Shown: positions 47,378 to 56,748 of the stretch, in pieces
Numbering within the stretch: the first letter of the stretch is position 1
Layout: every line of letters begins with the position of its first letter
From: Pseudomonadota bacterium
GTDB taxonomy: Bacteria > Pseudomonadota > Gammaproteobacteria > Xanthomonadales > Xanthomonadaceae
Assembly: GCA_023419315.1 (NCBI GenBank)
Contig: JAEZYE010000043.1
Span: 72,054-136,053 of the forward strand
Reading direction: 5' to 3'
Length of the DNA: 64,000 bases
Translations under genes and position numbers: made by a program
The notes under the pieces: model-generated
Told to the model about the DNA's origin: nothing
The model's input: only the letters and a program-made list of their open reading frames with translations
Databases searched by the model: none

Positions 47378-48028
47378 ATGGAAGCAGACCCAGCTCAGCT
47401 TCACCTGATGGACACGCACGGCGCTGCCGCATCGGCCGCCGCGACCGCACCCTCCCCGTCTCGCTTCACGCCTCGCCTGTTGTCACTGGACGCTCAGGGC
47501 CGCGTACTCGACTGGATCAACTGGCAGGACGCGACCTGCCTGTACGCACGCGGTGCCGTCGCGTGGACGCTGGGCGACCCGTGCATCCGCGTGCATGGCG
47601 GGACCAGCCGCCTGACCGGCGAGCGCAGCATGATTGAGCTGCACCCGATCGTCGCCTCGCGCGGCCACGCACGCGCGCACGCCCTTTCGCCCACGCCGAC
47701 GCTCACCAACACCGCACTGTTCGCGCGCGATGCCTACCTGTGCCTGTACTGCGGCCAGGATTTCAGTCGCCAGCACCTGACCCGCGATCATGTGCTGCCT
47801 CTGTCGAAAGGCGGGCGCGACATCTGGGAAAACGTCGTCACCGCATGCTTCCACTGCAATTCGCGCAAGAGCAACCGCACGCCGCAGCAGGCCCATATGC
47901 CGTTGCTGGCCGTGCCGTACCGGCCCAGCTGGATCGAGCATCTGATCCTCTCGAACCGCAACATCCTGGCCGACCAGATGGCGTTCCTGAAGGCGCATCT
48001 GCCCAAGCGCTCCAAGCTTTCGGCCTGA
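47378..48028 (+). CDS. HNH endonuclease
   Basis: 216-residue protein with a C-terminal HNH nuclease domain: CLYCGQDF ... RDHVLPLSKGGRDIWENVVTACFHCNSRK, keeping the two CxxC zinc knuckles and the His/Asn residues. An N-terminal domain (about residues 30-110; RVLDWINWQDATCLYARGAVAWTLGD) is typical of a widespread HNH group of unknown role often found as a housekeeping gene rather than in a restriction system. No methylase or phage gene is adjacent. Confidence 0.88.
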   Translation: MEADPAQLHLMDTHGAAASAAATAPSPSRFTPRLLSLDAQGRVLDWINWQDATCLYARGAVAWTLGDPCIRVHGGTSRLTGERSMIELHPIVASRGHARAHALSPTPTLTNTALFARDAYLCLYCGQDFSRQHLTRDHVLPLSKGGRDIWENVVTACFHCNSRKSNRTPQQAHMPLLAVPYRPSWIEHLILSNRNILADQMAFLKAHLPKRSKLSA

Positions 48029-48119
48029 ACCCGCCCACACCGCAGGCCCGGTCTTCACGCCGACTGCGCCAGTCTTCACCGGGTTCGCTTGCCCCACTTC
48101 ACATTGGAGGGGGAAAATA

Positions 48120-50051
48120 GTGGGTCTGAAGAAAGCACGCCCGATGATCGACAACGCCCGCTATCCCCGACTCTCCCGCATCGAAACACCCGCCGATCTG
48201 CGCGCCTTCGATGAATCCGAACTGCCGGCCATCGCGGAGGAACTGCGCGGCTACCTGATCGAATCCGTCGGCAAGAGCGGCGGCCACTTCGGTGCGGGCC
48301 TGGGCGTCATCGAGCTCACCGTGGCGCTGCATTATCTGTACGACACGCCGACCGACCGGCTGGTCTGGGACGTGGGCCATCAGTGCTATCCGCACAAGAT
48401 CCTCACCGGCCGCCGCGATCAGATCCACACGGTGAAGCAGAAGGATGGCGTCGCTCCATTCCCGAAGCGCGAAGAGAGCGAGTACGACACTTTCGGCGTC
48501 GGCCATTCGTCCACTTCGATTTCCGCCGCGCTCGGCATGGCCATCGCGCTCGCGCACAAGGGCGATGATCGCAAGGTCGTCGCGGTGATCGGCGATGGTG
48601 CGATGACGGCCGGCATGGCGTTCGAAGCGCTCAATCACGCTGGCGGCATGGAGCCGGAGCCGAACCTGCTGGTGATCCTCAACGACAACCAGATGTCGAT
48701 CTCGGAAAACGTCGGCGGGCTGACCAAGATGCTCGGCCGACTGAGCAGCAGCCAGACGCTCAACGCATTGCGCGAAGGCGGCAAGAAGCTGCTGGGCGAC
48801 AAGAAGAAGCCGCCCGCGCGCTTCATGCGCCGCTGGGAAGAACACTGGAAAGGCATGTTCGTGCCGTCCACGCTGTTCGAGCAGATGGGCTTCCATTACA
48901 CCGGCCCGATTGACGGTCACGACGTGGAAGCGCTTGTTGGCGCGCTGAAGACCTTGAAGAAGCTCAAGGGCCCGCAGCTGCTCCATATCCTGACCACCAA
49001 GGGCAAGGGTTACGGACTCGCCGAAGGCGATCAGATCGGATATCACGCGGTAGGTCCGTTCGATCCGCAGAAGGGGCTGGTCAGCAAGTCCGGCGTGAAG
49101 CAACCAACCTACACCGACATCTTCGGTGACTGGCTCTGCGACATGGCCGCCGTCGAACCGAAGTTGCAGGGCATCACGCCGGCCATGCGTGAAGGCTCGG
49201 GCCTGGTGCGCTTCAGCAGGGAATATCCGGAACGCTATTTCGATGTGGCGATTGCCGAACAGCACGCGGTGACGCTGGCGGCCGGCATGGCATGCGAAGG
49301 CGCCAAGCCCGTCGTTGCGATCTATTCGACCTTCCTGCAACGCGGCTATGACCAGCTGGTGCATGACGTGGCGATCCAGAACCTGGACGTGCTGTTCGCG
49401 ATCGATCGCGGCGGCGTGGTCGGCCCGGACGGCGCGACGCATGCGGGCAACCTGGACCTGAGCTACCTGCGCTGCGTGCCGAACATGGTGGTGATGGCGC
49501 CTGCCGACGAGAACGAATGCCGGCAGATGCTGAGCACCGGCTATCACTTTTCGGGTCCGGCGGCGGTCCGCTATCCGCGCGGCACGGGCCCGGGCGTCAC
49601 CCTCGCCAACGACCTCTCGACCTTGCCCATCGGTAAAGCCGATCTGCGGGTACGCGGCGATCGCATAGCCGTGCTGGCGTTCGGCTCGACCGTCGCCGCC
49701 GCCGAACAGGTGGGCCGCGAACTGGGATTGAGCGTGGTGAACATGCGTTTCATCAAGCCGCTAGACCGCGCGCTGTTGCTCGAACTGGCTTTGACGCACG
49801 AAGGCTTCGTCACGGTCGAAGACAACGTGGTGATGGGCGGCGCGGGTTCCGGTGTAGCCGAGCTGCTGAACGCCGAAGGGCGCGCTCTGCCGGTGCTGCA
49901 TCTGGGCCTTCCCGACGAATTCCAGCATCACGCCAGTCGCGAAGATCTGCTCGCCGAAGCGGGCATCGACGCGGCCGGCATCCGTGCCGCCATCCTGAAG
50001 CGCTGGCCCGCGCTCGGTGACAAGCCGAAGCAGTTGAGCGAGGCCAGCTGA
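48120..50051 (+). CDS. dxs: 1-deoxy-D-xylulose-5-phosphate synthase
   Basis: 643-residue thiamine-diphosphate enzyme, first step of the MEP isoprenoid pathway (pyruvate plus glyceraldehyde-3-phosphate). Seen: GKSGGHFGAGLGVIELTVAL, WDVGHQCYPHKILTGRR, the cofactor motif GDGAMTAGMAFEALNHAG, and the transketolase pyrimidine domain DVAIAEQHAVTLAAGMA. GTG at 48120 has a strong GGAGGGGG 6 bases upstream; ATG at 48144 (MIDNARYPRL) aligns better with other Dxs proteins, so the start is open. Confidence 0.96.
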   Translation: MGLKKARPMIDNARYPRLSRIETPADLRAFDESELPAIAEELRGYLIESVGKSGGHFGAGLGVIELTVALHYLYDTPTDRLVWDVGHQCYPHKILTGRRDQIHTVKQKDGVAPFPKREESEYDTFGVGHSSTSISAALGMAIALAHKGDDRKVVAVIGDGAMTAGMAFEALNHAGGMEPEPNLLVILNDNQMSISENVGGLTKMLGRLSSSQTLNALREGGKKLLGDKKKPPARFMRRWEEHWKGMFVPSTLFEQMGFHYTGPIDGHDVEALVGALKTLKKLKGPQLLHILTTKGKGYGLAEGDQIGYHAVGPFDPQKGLVSKSGVKQPTYTDIFGDWLCDMAAVEPKLQGITPAMREGSGLVRFSREYPERYFDVAIAEQHAVTLAAGMACEGAKPVVAIYSTFLQRGYDQLVHDVAIQNLDVLFAIDRGGVVGPDGATHAGNLDLSYLRCVPNMVVMAPADENECRQMLSTGYHFSGPAAVRYPRGTGPGVTLANDLSTLPIGKADLRVRGDRIAVLAFGSTVAAAEQVGRELGLSVVNMRFIKPLDRALLLELALTHEGFVTVEDNVVMGGAGSGVAELLNAEGRALPVLHLGLPDEFQHHASREDLLAEAGIDAAGIRAAILKRWPALGDKPKQLSEAS

Positions 50052-50114
50052 ACAAGCGGAGCTGATTCCACCGCGCGTGCTCGACACGCACGCCGGTGCC
50101 GCCGAAGCGTCCGC

Positions 50115-51146
50115 TTACTCGGGCGCTTCGATGATGTAGCCACGCGCCTGCAACTGCGCCAGGTAGCCACCGGGCTTGAGCAGGTCGGACACGCCGACAG
50201 TGGCGAAGCTGATGCGGCTCTCGCGCAAGGCGTCATCGACATGGCGCAGCCACTCGGCCCGCACGCGCGTATCGACATCGGTCAGCCCGCGCTTGCGCGC
50301 CACATCGGTTTCGAACCAGGCCGACAGGCATGCCAGTTGCTGCGCCTCGGCCGCCTGGTTGCGCAGGGCGCCGACATCACCGACCGCCCACGCGTTGGCT
50401 CGTTCGACCATCTGCGGCAAATCGAATTCCACGCGATCCAGCGTGCGGTTGAAGCACTCCAGATCCTGCGGCTTCAACGGCTCCTTGCGGAAATCCGCGA
50501 TGGCCTGCTTCGGATCTTCAAGCGTGTATTGGAAGGTGGTCGGCGTCAGCTTGAGCTTGCGCGCTTTCAGCGTCTGCGCGATGACCGGCTCGACGACATT
50601 GCGTTCCTTCAGGCCCGAACGTTCCAGCGCCTTCTGGTAGAGCTGGAATGCGGCAATCAGGGGACGCTTCTTCTCGATTCCGTTGTCGCGTCCGATGTAG
50701 CGCTGCTTGAGCCGCAGCCAGCGCGCGTAGGTGTCTGCGGGCAGAACGTCCTGCAAACGCTCGTCTTCGGGAATGCGTGTCGCCTTCATGGCGGAGGGCA
50801 ACAGCACCATGCCGCGGAAGAAACCGATGTCCGCATCGATATTCACGCCCGGCGAGCCGAGCACGCGGTCGGCCAGTTGCAGAACCTGCTGCACCTCCTC
50901 CGACCGCCACGTGATGCCCTTCGGCAATGGCGACTGGGTGCCGAGCAGATAGAGCACGTGATCGCCCTTGCGCACGCGCCACAGTCCGGGCCCAGGCTGC
51001 ACCCCGGTCACGGTGACCGCATCCATGTCGCGGACGGGCGCCGTTTGCGCCACCGGTGCGACATCCGGCGCGGTGGCTTCCTGCGCGAGCGTCGGCTCGC
51101 CAAACCACGGCAATGTCAGCAGCAAACCCGCAACACATGCCCGCAT
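50115..51146 (-). CDS. TraB/GumN family protein
   Basis: 343-residue exported protein with signal peptide (ACVAGLLLTLPWFGEPTLAQ). The TraB/GumN fold is indicated by LWRVRKGDHVLYLLGTQSPLPKGITWRS and the C-terminal ISFATVGVSDLLKPGGYLAQLQARGYII. The GTxH motif of TraB metalloproteases reads GTQSP here, so the histidine is missing in this position. GumN relatives are common in Xanthomonadaceae; the function is unproven. Convergent with dxs. Confidence 0.87.
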   Translation of the reverse strand: MRACVAGLLLTLPWFGEPTLAQEATAPDVAPVAQTAPVRDMDAVTVTGVQPGPGLWRVRKGDHVLYLLGTQSPLPKGITWRSEEVQQVLQLADRVLGSPGVNIDADIGFFRGMVLLPSAMKATRIPEDERLQDVLPADTYARWLRLKQRYIGRDNGIEKKRPLIAAFQLYQKALERSGLKERNVVEPVIAQTLKARKLKLTPTTFQYTLEDPKQAIADFRKEPLKPQDLECFNRTLDRVEFDLPQMVERANAWAVGDVGALRNQAAEAQQLACLSAWFETDVARKRGLTDVDTRVRAEWLRHVDDALRESRISFATVGVSDLLKPGGYLAQLQARGYIIEAPE

Positions 51147-51212
51147 ATCAGCTTCCCTTGACGCGTCCGGATGGCGCAGCGGTTCCGACCACGCGCGACG
51201 GAATCGGTTCCG

Positions 51213-51683
51213 TCAGGCCACGCGGCCGCCGGCCTCACGCAGATGGTGGGCCGTTTCGCTGTCGTGCTCCAGCAACTGGAAGCCCTTCCACACGAAACCC
51301 GGCGATACCGAACAATCCATCAACGTGTAGTCACCCAGACTGCGCGCGCTCTGCCAGATGCCGGCCTGCACGACCTGGATCTGCTGGCCTCCCCGCACGG
51401 ACGTATCCAGCTGCGTGCGACTCAGTGTCCGCGTATCGGGGTCGAACATCGAAAGCTCCAGCGGGCTGCCTTCAGACCAATCCCAGATCTCCGTCGCATC
51501 GACCCGATGCCAGCGGCTCACGACACCGCCCGGGATGAGGAACTTGATCGCCGTCAGCGTCGGTCGTTCGATTCCGTTGACCTCTGTCCGCTTGCTCGCC
51601 TCGTAGATCCGGCGGAAATAGCCGCCTTCCGGATGCGGGGCGAGATCCAGCGTGCGTATGAGTTCTTCGGCGCGTTCATGCAT
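51213..51683 (-). CDS. cupin_5 / DUF985 family protein
   Basis: 156-residue single-domain cupin. Family motifs: LAPHPEGGYFRRIYEAS, TAIKFLIPGGVVSRWHRVDATEIWDW and the C-terminal DCSVSPGFVWKGFQLL. Members of DUF985 are small sugar- or ligand-binding cupins without an agreed reaction. The ATG at 51683 (MHERAEELI) is chosen over a GTG 15 bases upstream; neither has a clear Shine-Dalgarno. Confidence 0.88.
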   Translation of the reverse strand: MHERAEELIRTLDLAPHPEGGYFRRIYEASKRTEVNGIERPTLTAIKFLIPGGVVSRWHRVDATEIWDWSEGSPLELSMFDPDTRTLSRTQLDTSVRGGQQIQVVQAGIWQSARSLGDYTLMDCSVSPGFVWKGFQLLEHDSETAHHLREAGGRVA

Positions 51684-52264
51684 CGCGCTAATAGACACGA
51701 GTCATGGAGTCATCGCAAGGGCACGCCGAACGAATCGTTCGACGCGCTGCCGCTACTCGCCATGTGCACCCGAGCAGGTCTTTGAGGGTTCCGCGTGCAC
51801 CCCGACTTGCTTTTCCCGCCGCCGCACTCGGCCAGCTTGCTCGCGCGCGACTACGGCGGCCCCGGGCTATCGCGTGCTGGCATGGCTCGTCAGTCGCGCA
51901 GTCCGGAAATTCAAAACAACTGCCGATCTGGAGGACACAGCGCCGGACCGTTCCGGTTTCAACTAAACAACGCTTTTCCAGCACGGACGCGATCATCCGG
52001 TGGCGAAGAAATCATCTCTTGCCCGATCGAGGGTGACTACCACCCGTTCGAAGGATCGATGCACCGGGCCGCATGCCGCACATGCCCGCCACAGTTCGAC
52101 ATCGGCATTGCTGCGCGCCGAACCGGCCTTTTTCGGGATGCGGCCGATCGAGAATGTCAGGAGATCGGGGACGAGGAACAGTGAGGCGAGCAGACTGAAG
52201 CGGTTTTTGCCTGCCCATAAAACGAAACTCCGCCGAAATGGCGGAGTCGAGAGCCTGAACAAGA
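51684..52264. other. 581-base region without a supported gene
   Basis: Upstream of the cupin gene and downstream of tRNA-Pro. Several short frames are open, but none has a good start, family-like sequence or codon pattern. It is less GC-rich than its surroundings in places and contains the tRNA-Pro terminator at its right end (52217-52247). It may be degraded accessory DNA. Confidence 0.4.
52217..52247 (-). terminator. terminator of tRNA-Pro
   Basis: Eight-bp stem ACTCCGCC / GGCGGAGT with a 5-base loop; on the minus strand it is followed by a T-rich tract ending TTTT. Confidence 0.82.
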
Positions 52265-52341
52265 TGGTCGGGGTAGCCGGATTCGAACCGACGACCACCA
52301 GTCCCCCAGACTGGTGCGCTACCAGGCTGCGCTATACCCCG
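52265..52341 (-). tRNA. tRNA-Pro (GGG)
   Basis: 77 bases including CCA. Acceptor CGGGGTA / TACCCCG, anticodon stem CCAGT / ACTGG, loop CTGGGGG giving anticodon GGG, T-loop GGTTCGAATCC. Confidence 0.96.
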
Positions 52342-52420
52342 AATCCTGGAAACAATCCCGCTGCGAGGCGGCCGCTGATTATAGCGGCATGCGTGTCGGG
52401 ATGCCTAGAAGAGTGAAAAT

Positions 52421-52777
52421 TCAGCGCCGCAGCAGTTGCAGGATTTCTTCCAGTTCCATGCGCACCTGTCGCACGATCTGGTTGCTCAATGCGGATTCCT
52501 GCTTCGCGGTTTCGCCTTCCAGGCGAAGGCGCGCGCCGCCGATGGTGTAGCCCTGTTCGTACAGGAGGCTGCGGATCTGGCGCACCATCAGCACGTCATG
52601 GCGCTGGTAATAGCGGCGGTTTCCCCGACGCTTGGCGGGCTCGAGACTGGGAAACTCGGTCTCCCAGTAGCGCAGCACGTGCGGCTTGACGTCGCACAGC
52701 TCGCTGACTTCACCGATGGTGAAATAGCGCTTCGCCGGAATCGGCGGAAGCTCGCGATTACTGCCCGGATCCAGCAT
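52421..52777 (-). CDS. MerR family transcriptional regulator linked to ihfA
   Basis: 118-residue regulator with an N-terminal MerR helix-turn-helix (FTIGEVSELCDVKPHVLRYWETEFPSL and RRYYQRHDVLMVRQI) and a short coiled C-terminal helix (QVRMELEEILQLL). No metal-binding cysteines are seen at the C-terminus, so it is not a typical metal sensor. It overlaps the ihfA stop by 20 bases and is the last gene of the pheST-ihfA block, as in many gammaproteobacteria. The target is unknown. Confidence 0.92.
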   Translation of the reverse strand: MLDPGSNRELPPIPAKRYFTIGEVSELCDVKPHVLRYWETEFPSLEPAKRRGNRRYYQRHDVLMVRQIRSLLYEQGYTIGGARLRLEGETAKQESALSNQIVRQVRMELEEILQLLRR

Positions 52778-53057
52778 AGGCTTCCACGCGCTCCTTGAGT
52801 TTCTGCCCTGGGCGGAACGTCACGACGGTCCGCGCCGAAATGGGGATCTCTTCCCCGGTCTTGGGATTCCGGCCCGGGCGCTGGTTCTTGCGCCGCAGAT
52901 CGAAGTTGCCGAAGCCGGAAAGCTTGACCTGCCGCCCCTGCTCCAGCGCATCCCGCAGAACGTCGAAATAGGCGTCCACGAACTCCTTGGCCTCACGCTT
53001 GTTGAGCCCGACTTCGTCGAACAGCCGCTCCGCCATCTCCGCCTTGGTCAACGCCAT
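52758..53057 (-). CDS. ihfA: integration host factor alpha subunit
   Basis: 99-residue DNA-bending nucleoid protein that pairs with IhfB. MALTKAEMAERLFDEVGLNKREAKEFV is followed by VKLSGFGNFDLRRKNQRPGRNPKTGEEI, the HU/IHF DNA-intercalating arm with the RPGRNPKTG tip. The ATG at 53057 matches IhfA starts. It follows pheT by 45 bases, the classic pheST-ihfA arrangement. Confidence 0.97.
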   Translation of the reverse strand: MALTKAEMAERLFDEVGLNKREAKEFVDAYFDVLRDALEQGRQVKLSGFGNFDLRRKNQRPGRNPKTGEEIPISARTVVTFRPGQKLKERVEAYAGSGQ

Positions 53058-53102
53058 TCCCACTTGTCCCCGTTCTGCGATGCTGCCGCTGCGCTTTTTC
53101 GA

Positions 53103-55496
53103 TCAACCACGAATCTTCGCCTCGTGCGCCTGCTCGATGGCGGCGACCACTTCGGCGACTAGGGTATCGACGTCGCGGTCGTTGAGAGTGCGTGATTTGT
53201 CCTGCAAAATCAAGCCCATAGCGAGACTCTTTTGACCGGATTCGACCCCCTGCCCCACATACCGGTCGAACAGCTGGACCCCGCGCAACAGGGGACCGGC
53301 CGTCCGCTCCACAGTCTGGCGCAAAGCCGCCCAGGAGACCGACTCGTCGACGACGAACGCGAGGTCCCGGCGGACGGACGGATACCGCGACAACTCCTCG
53401 GCACGCGGCAGCGCCCGGACCAGCAGCGGCTCCAGATCCAGTTCGAACGCGAACACGTCCAGATCAAGGTCGAGACTCCGTTGCAACCGCGGATGCAGTT
53501 GCCCCATCCAGCCGATGCGGCGTCCATCGCGATGGATGTCGGCCGAGCGACCGGGATGGCCGTGAGGCTCCTGCGATGGCGTGAACTCCAGCACGGCGCC
53601 TGCGGCGGCCGCCAGGCTTTCCAGATCGCCCTTGATGTCGTGGAAATCGACCTTGCGGACCGGCCGTTCGCCCCACTGCTCCAGATGTGCATCGCCACAC
53701 GCAACCGCCGCCACGCGCAGGGTTTGCTGCGGCGCTTCACCGTTCCCGCGGGCAGCGAAGACATTGCCCAGTTCGAACAGGCGCACACGGCCCGCCTGGC
53801 GCGATACGTTGCGATGCAGCGCCGCGACGAGGCCGGGCAGCAGACGCGGGCGCATCACGGCAAGTTCCGCGCTGAGCGGATTGGCCAGCGGGACCAGGTC
53901 CTGTTCGAGCTGCCAATTCCTCAACAGACCGGCATCAACGAAGGCGTAGTTGATGGTCTCCAGATACTCGCGCGCAGCAAGCTGACGGCGCGCACTTGCG
54001 TCATCCAGACGGCTCTCGCTCGGCGACGCCAAACGGGTCGCGCCGCCGGGCAGCGTGGTCGGAATGCGCTCGTATCCATGGATGCGCGCCAGTTCCTCGA
54101 TGAGGTCCTCTTCGATCGCGATGTCGAAGCGTCGCATCGGCGGCACGACGATCCAGCCGGATTCGGTGGTCGCCACCTGCATGCCCAGCGCGCTCAGAAT
54201 GCGCTGGACCTCGGCGTCTTCGATGCGGATGCCCAGCACGCGTTCGATGCGTGACCGGCGCAGTGCGATGGTCGGCGGATCGGCCAGATATTGCGCCAGT
54301 TCCGTGAGCACAGTCGGGCCAGGTACGCCGCCAGCGATGTCCAGGATCAGACGCGTCGCATACTCCACGGCGATACGCGGAAGTTCCGGATCGACACCGC
54401 GCTCGAAGCGATGGCCGGCGTCGGTATGCAGACCGAGGCGGCGGCTGCGGCCGATGATGGTGGAAGGAATCCAGTGCGCAGCTTCAAGGAAGACATTGCG
54501 CGTTGCGTCGGTGACGCGGGTGTCCTGCCCACCCATGATGCCGCCCAGCGCAACGGCACGCTGGCCTTCACCGCCGTGGCCATCGGACACGACCAGAAAA
54601 TCGTCATCAAGCGAAACCGTGCGTCCATCCAGCAACGTGATGGCCTCTTCCGCGCGCGCCGGCCGGACGACAATGCCGCCTTGCAGCGAATCCTTGTCGA
54701 ATGCGTGCATCGGCTGGCCGAGTTCAAGCATGACGTACTGGGTGACATCCACCAGGAAACTGATTGGACGTACTCCGGAACGACGCAGGCGCTCGGCCAT
54801 CCATACGGGCGTCGGCGCATTTGCGTTGACGTTTTCGATGACGCGGCCGGCGAAGCGCGGCACGCGTTCGTCCGCGCGCAGTTCCACCGGAAACACCGCC
54901 TCGCTCTGCGCGGGGACGGGCGTGACATCCAGTTCGCGCACTTCGCTGCCGAGCGCCGCGGCCACGTCATAAGCAATGCCGCGTACGCTGAAACAGTCTG
55001 CGCGATTCGGCGTGAGCTTGATCTCGATGCTCGCGTCCGGCAGGTCGAGGTAGTCACTGATCGGCGCACCGATCGGTGCATCGCCGGGCAGTTCCAGCAG
55101 GCCCGAAGCATCGGCGTCGATGCCCAGTTCCTTGGCCGAACACAACATGCCATTCGATTCGACGCCACGCAGCCTGGCCGCCTTGATCGCAATGCCGCCC
55201 ACATTGGCCCCGACCGTCGCCAGCGGCGCCATCAGCCCGGGGCGCGCATTGGGCGCGCCGCAGACAATCTGCATCAGCTCTCCACGTCCGGCGTCGACCT
55301 GGCAGACCTGCAGCCGATCGGCTTCGGGATGCTTTGCACATTCGACGATGCGGGCAACCACGACGCCCGCCAGTCCTTCGCCCAATGCGCCGACATCTTC
55401 CACTTCCAGGCCGATGGCGGTGAGGACAGCCGCCAGGTCATCGCGCGTCGCCTGCGTGGGTACATGACTACGGAGCCAGTTTTCGGAGAATTTCAT
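53103..55496 (-). CDS. pheT: phenylalanine-tRNA ligase beta subunit
   Basis: 797-residue subunit of the (alpha-beta)2 enzyme. Domains in order: tRNA-binding OB fold (about residues 40-150, VVVARIVECAKHPEADRLQVCQVDAG), B3/B4 editing region (about 210-380), B5, a catalytic-like core, and a C-terminal anticodon-binding FDX-ACB domain (RYPSVRRDLAFVVDESVSW). Length is normal. It is separated from pheS by 99 bases. Confidence 0.97.
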   Translation of the reverse strand: MKFSENWLRSHVPTQATRDDLAAVLTAIGLEVEDVGALGEGLAGVVVARIVECAKHPEADRLQVCQVDAGRGELMQIVCGAPNARPGLMAPLATVGANVGGIAIKAARLRGVESNGMLCSAKELGIDADASGLLELPGDAPIGAPISDYLDLPDASIEIKLTPNRADCFSVRGIAYDVAAALGSEVRELDVTPVPAQSEAVFPVELRADERVPRFAGRVIENVNANAPTPVWMAERLRRSGVRPISFLVDVTQYVMLELGQPMHAFDKDSLQGGIVVRPARAEEAITLLDGRTVSLDDDFLVVSDGHGGEGQRAVALGGIMGGQDTRVTDATRNVFLEAAHWIPSTIIGRSRRLGLHTDAGHRFERGVDPELPRIAVEYATRLILDIAGGVPGPTVLTELAQYLADPPTIALRRSRIERVLGIRIEDAEVQRILSALGMQVATTESGWIVVPPMRRFDIAIEEDLIEELARIHGYERIPTTLPGGATRLASPSESRLDDASARRQLAAREYLETINYAFVDAGLLRNWQLEQDLVPLANPLSAELAVMRPRLLPGLVAALHRNVSRQAGRVRLFELGNVFAARGNGEAPQQTLRVAAVACGDAHLEQWGERPVRKVDFHDIKGDLESLAAAAGAVLEFTPSQEPHGHPGRSADIHRDGRRIGWMGQLHPRLQRSLDLDLDVFAFELDLEPLLVRALPRAEELSRYPSVRRDLAFVVDESVSWAALRQTVERTAGPLLRGVQLFDRYVGQGVESGQKSLAMGLILQDKSRTLNDRDVDTLVAEVVAAIEQAHEAKIRG

Positions 55497-55595
55497 GGGA
55501 ACCGTGATTGGAATTCGTGGAAGAGGATGCAGCAGCGGTGTGTCGTGTCAGCCGGCGCAGCGGGCAGTCAACGTGCCGCTGCGCAGCGGGCTCCC

Positions 55596-56591
55596 TCAGG
55601 CGAACTGCCGCAGGAAACGCACGTCGTTGTCGAAGAAGGCGCGCAGATCATTCACGCCGTAACGCAGCATCGCAAAACGTTCGACGCCCATGCCGAACGC
55701 GAAGCCGGTGTAACGCTCGGGATCGATTCCGCAGTTGCGCAGCACGTTCGGATGGACCATGCCGCAGCCGAGTACTTCCAGCCAACGCGTACTGCCGTCG
55801 GGTTGCTGCCAGGCAATGTCCACTTCCGCGCCGGGTTCGACGAACGGGAAGTAGCTGGGACGGAAGCGCATTTCGAAATCGCGCTCGAAGAACGCACGCA
55901 CGAACTCGGCCAGCGTGCCCTTGAGATCGGCGAAGGTGGAATGCTCGTCGACGAGCAGGCCTTCCACCTGATGGAACATCGGCGAGTGCGTCTGGTCGCT
56001 GTCGCTGCGATAGACCTTGCCGGCGGCAATCATGCGCAACGGTGGCTGATGCGAATCCATGTAGCGCACCTGCACACCGGAAGTATGCGTACGCAGCAGG
56101 CGGCCGTCACCGAAGTAGAACGTGTCGTGCATCGCGCGCGCGGGATGGTGCGGCGGAAAATTCAGGGCTTCGAAGTTGTGCCAGTCGTCCTCGATTTCGG
56201 GGCCATCGGCAAGTTCGTAACCCAGGCGACCGAAGATTTCAGCCATGCGTTCGAGTGTGCGGCTGATCGGATGCAGACCACCGCGTGCACCGTTGCGGCC
56301 CGGAAGGGTGACGTCAATGCGTTCGCTGGCAAGACGTGCTCCCAGCGCCGATTCTTCCAGCACGCTCTTGCGCGCCGCCAGGGCGTCACCGATTGCATCA
56401 CGCGCTCGATTGATTGCTTCGCCGGCCGTCTTGCGCTGCTCGGCAGGCAACGCGCCCAACTGCTTCAGCTGCGCAGTGATGCTGCCGTTCTTGCCCAGCA
56501 GCCCGACGCGCAGTTGCTCGACAGCCTCGGCGGTGTCGGCGGCGGCGATCTCTGCCAGAGCCTGATGGGACAAGGTTTCGATTTCGCTCAT
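55596..56591 (-). CDS. pheS: phenylalanine-tRNA ligase alpha subunit
   Basis: 331-residue catalytic subunit charging tRNA-Phe. An N-terminal coiled coil (residues about 1-80) precedes the class II catalytic core. Motif 2 is HQVEGLLVDEHSTFADLKGTL and motif 3 is GFAFGMGVERFAMLRYGVND. The start at 56591 (MSEIETLSHQAL) is standard. No Phe-codon-rich leader peptide like E. coli pheM is found upstream. Confidence 0.97.
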   Translation of the reverse strand: MSEIETLSHQALAEIAAADTAEAVEQLRVGLLGKNGSITAQLKQLGALPAEQRKTAGEAINRARDAIGDALAARKSVLEESALGARLASERIDVTLPGRNGARGGLHPISRTLERMAEIFGRLGYELADGPEIEDDWHNFEALNFPPHHPARAMHDTFYFGDGRLLRTHTSGVQVRYMDSHQPPLRMIAAGKVYRSDSDQTHSPMFHQVEGLLVDEHSTFADLKGTLAEFVRAFFERDFEMRFRPSYFPFVEPGAEVDIAWQQPDGSTRWLEVLGCGMVHPNVLRNCGIDPERYTGFAFGMGVERFAMLRYGVNDLRAFFDNDVRFLRQFA

Positions 56592-56660
56592 GGAGTGGAT
56601 TCGATGAGGGGGATCCGCATCAGGACGATGACCGCGCTGCGGCCTGGCCTTTTCCGGTTC

Positions 56661-56698
56661 CCGAAAAACGAATGGGGAAGGACTTGCGCCCTTCCCCA
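56661..56698 (-). terminator. terminator/attenuator hairpin between rplT and pheS
   Basis: On the minus strand, stem GGGGAAGG / CCTTCCCC with an 8-base loop is followed by ATTCGTTTTTC. It lies about 80 bases before pheS, where E. coli has the pheST attenuator, and could set pheST expression below that of the ribosomal protein genes. A smaller hairpin (TGGCGG / CCGCCA) precedes it. Confidence 0.65.
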
Positions 56699-56748
56699 CG
56701 TGTCTGGCGGCGAACCGCCACTACTGCATTTACGGTGGAGAGACGGCC

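Noticed and set aside
48099..49547. 482-residue minus-strand ORF
   Set aside because: Antisense to dxs; low-complexity His/Arg/Gln content.
51993..52298. 101-residue minus-strand ORF overlapping tRNA-Pro
   Set aside because: Begins inside the tRNA (VVGSNPATPT is tRNA-derived) and covers its terminator; no independent support.
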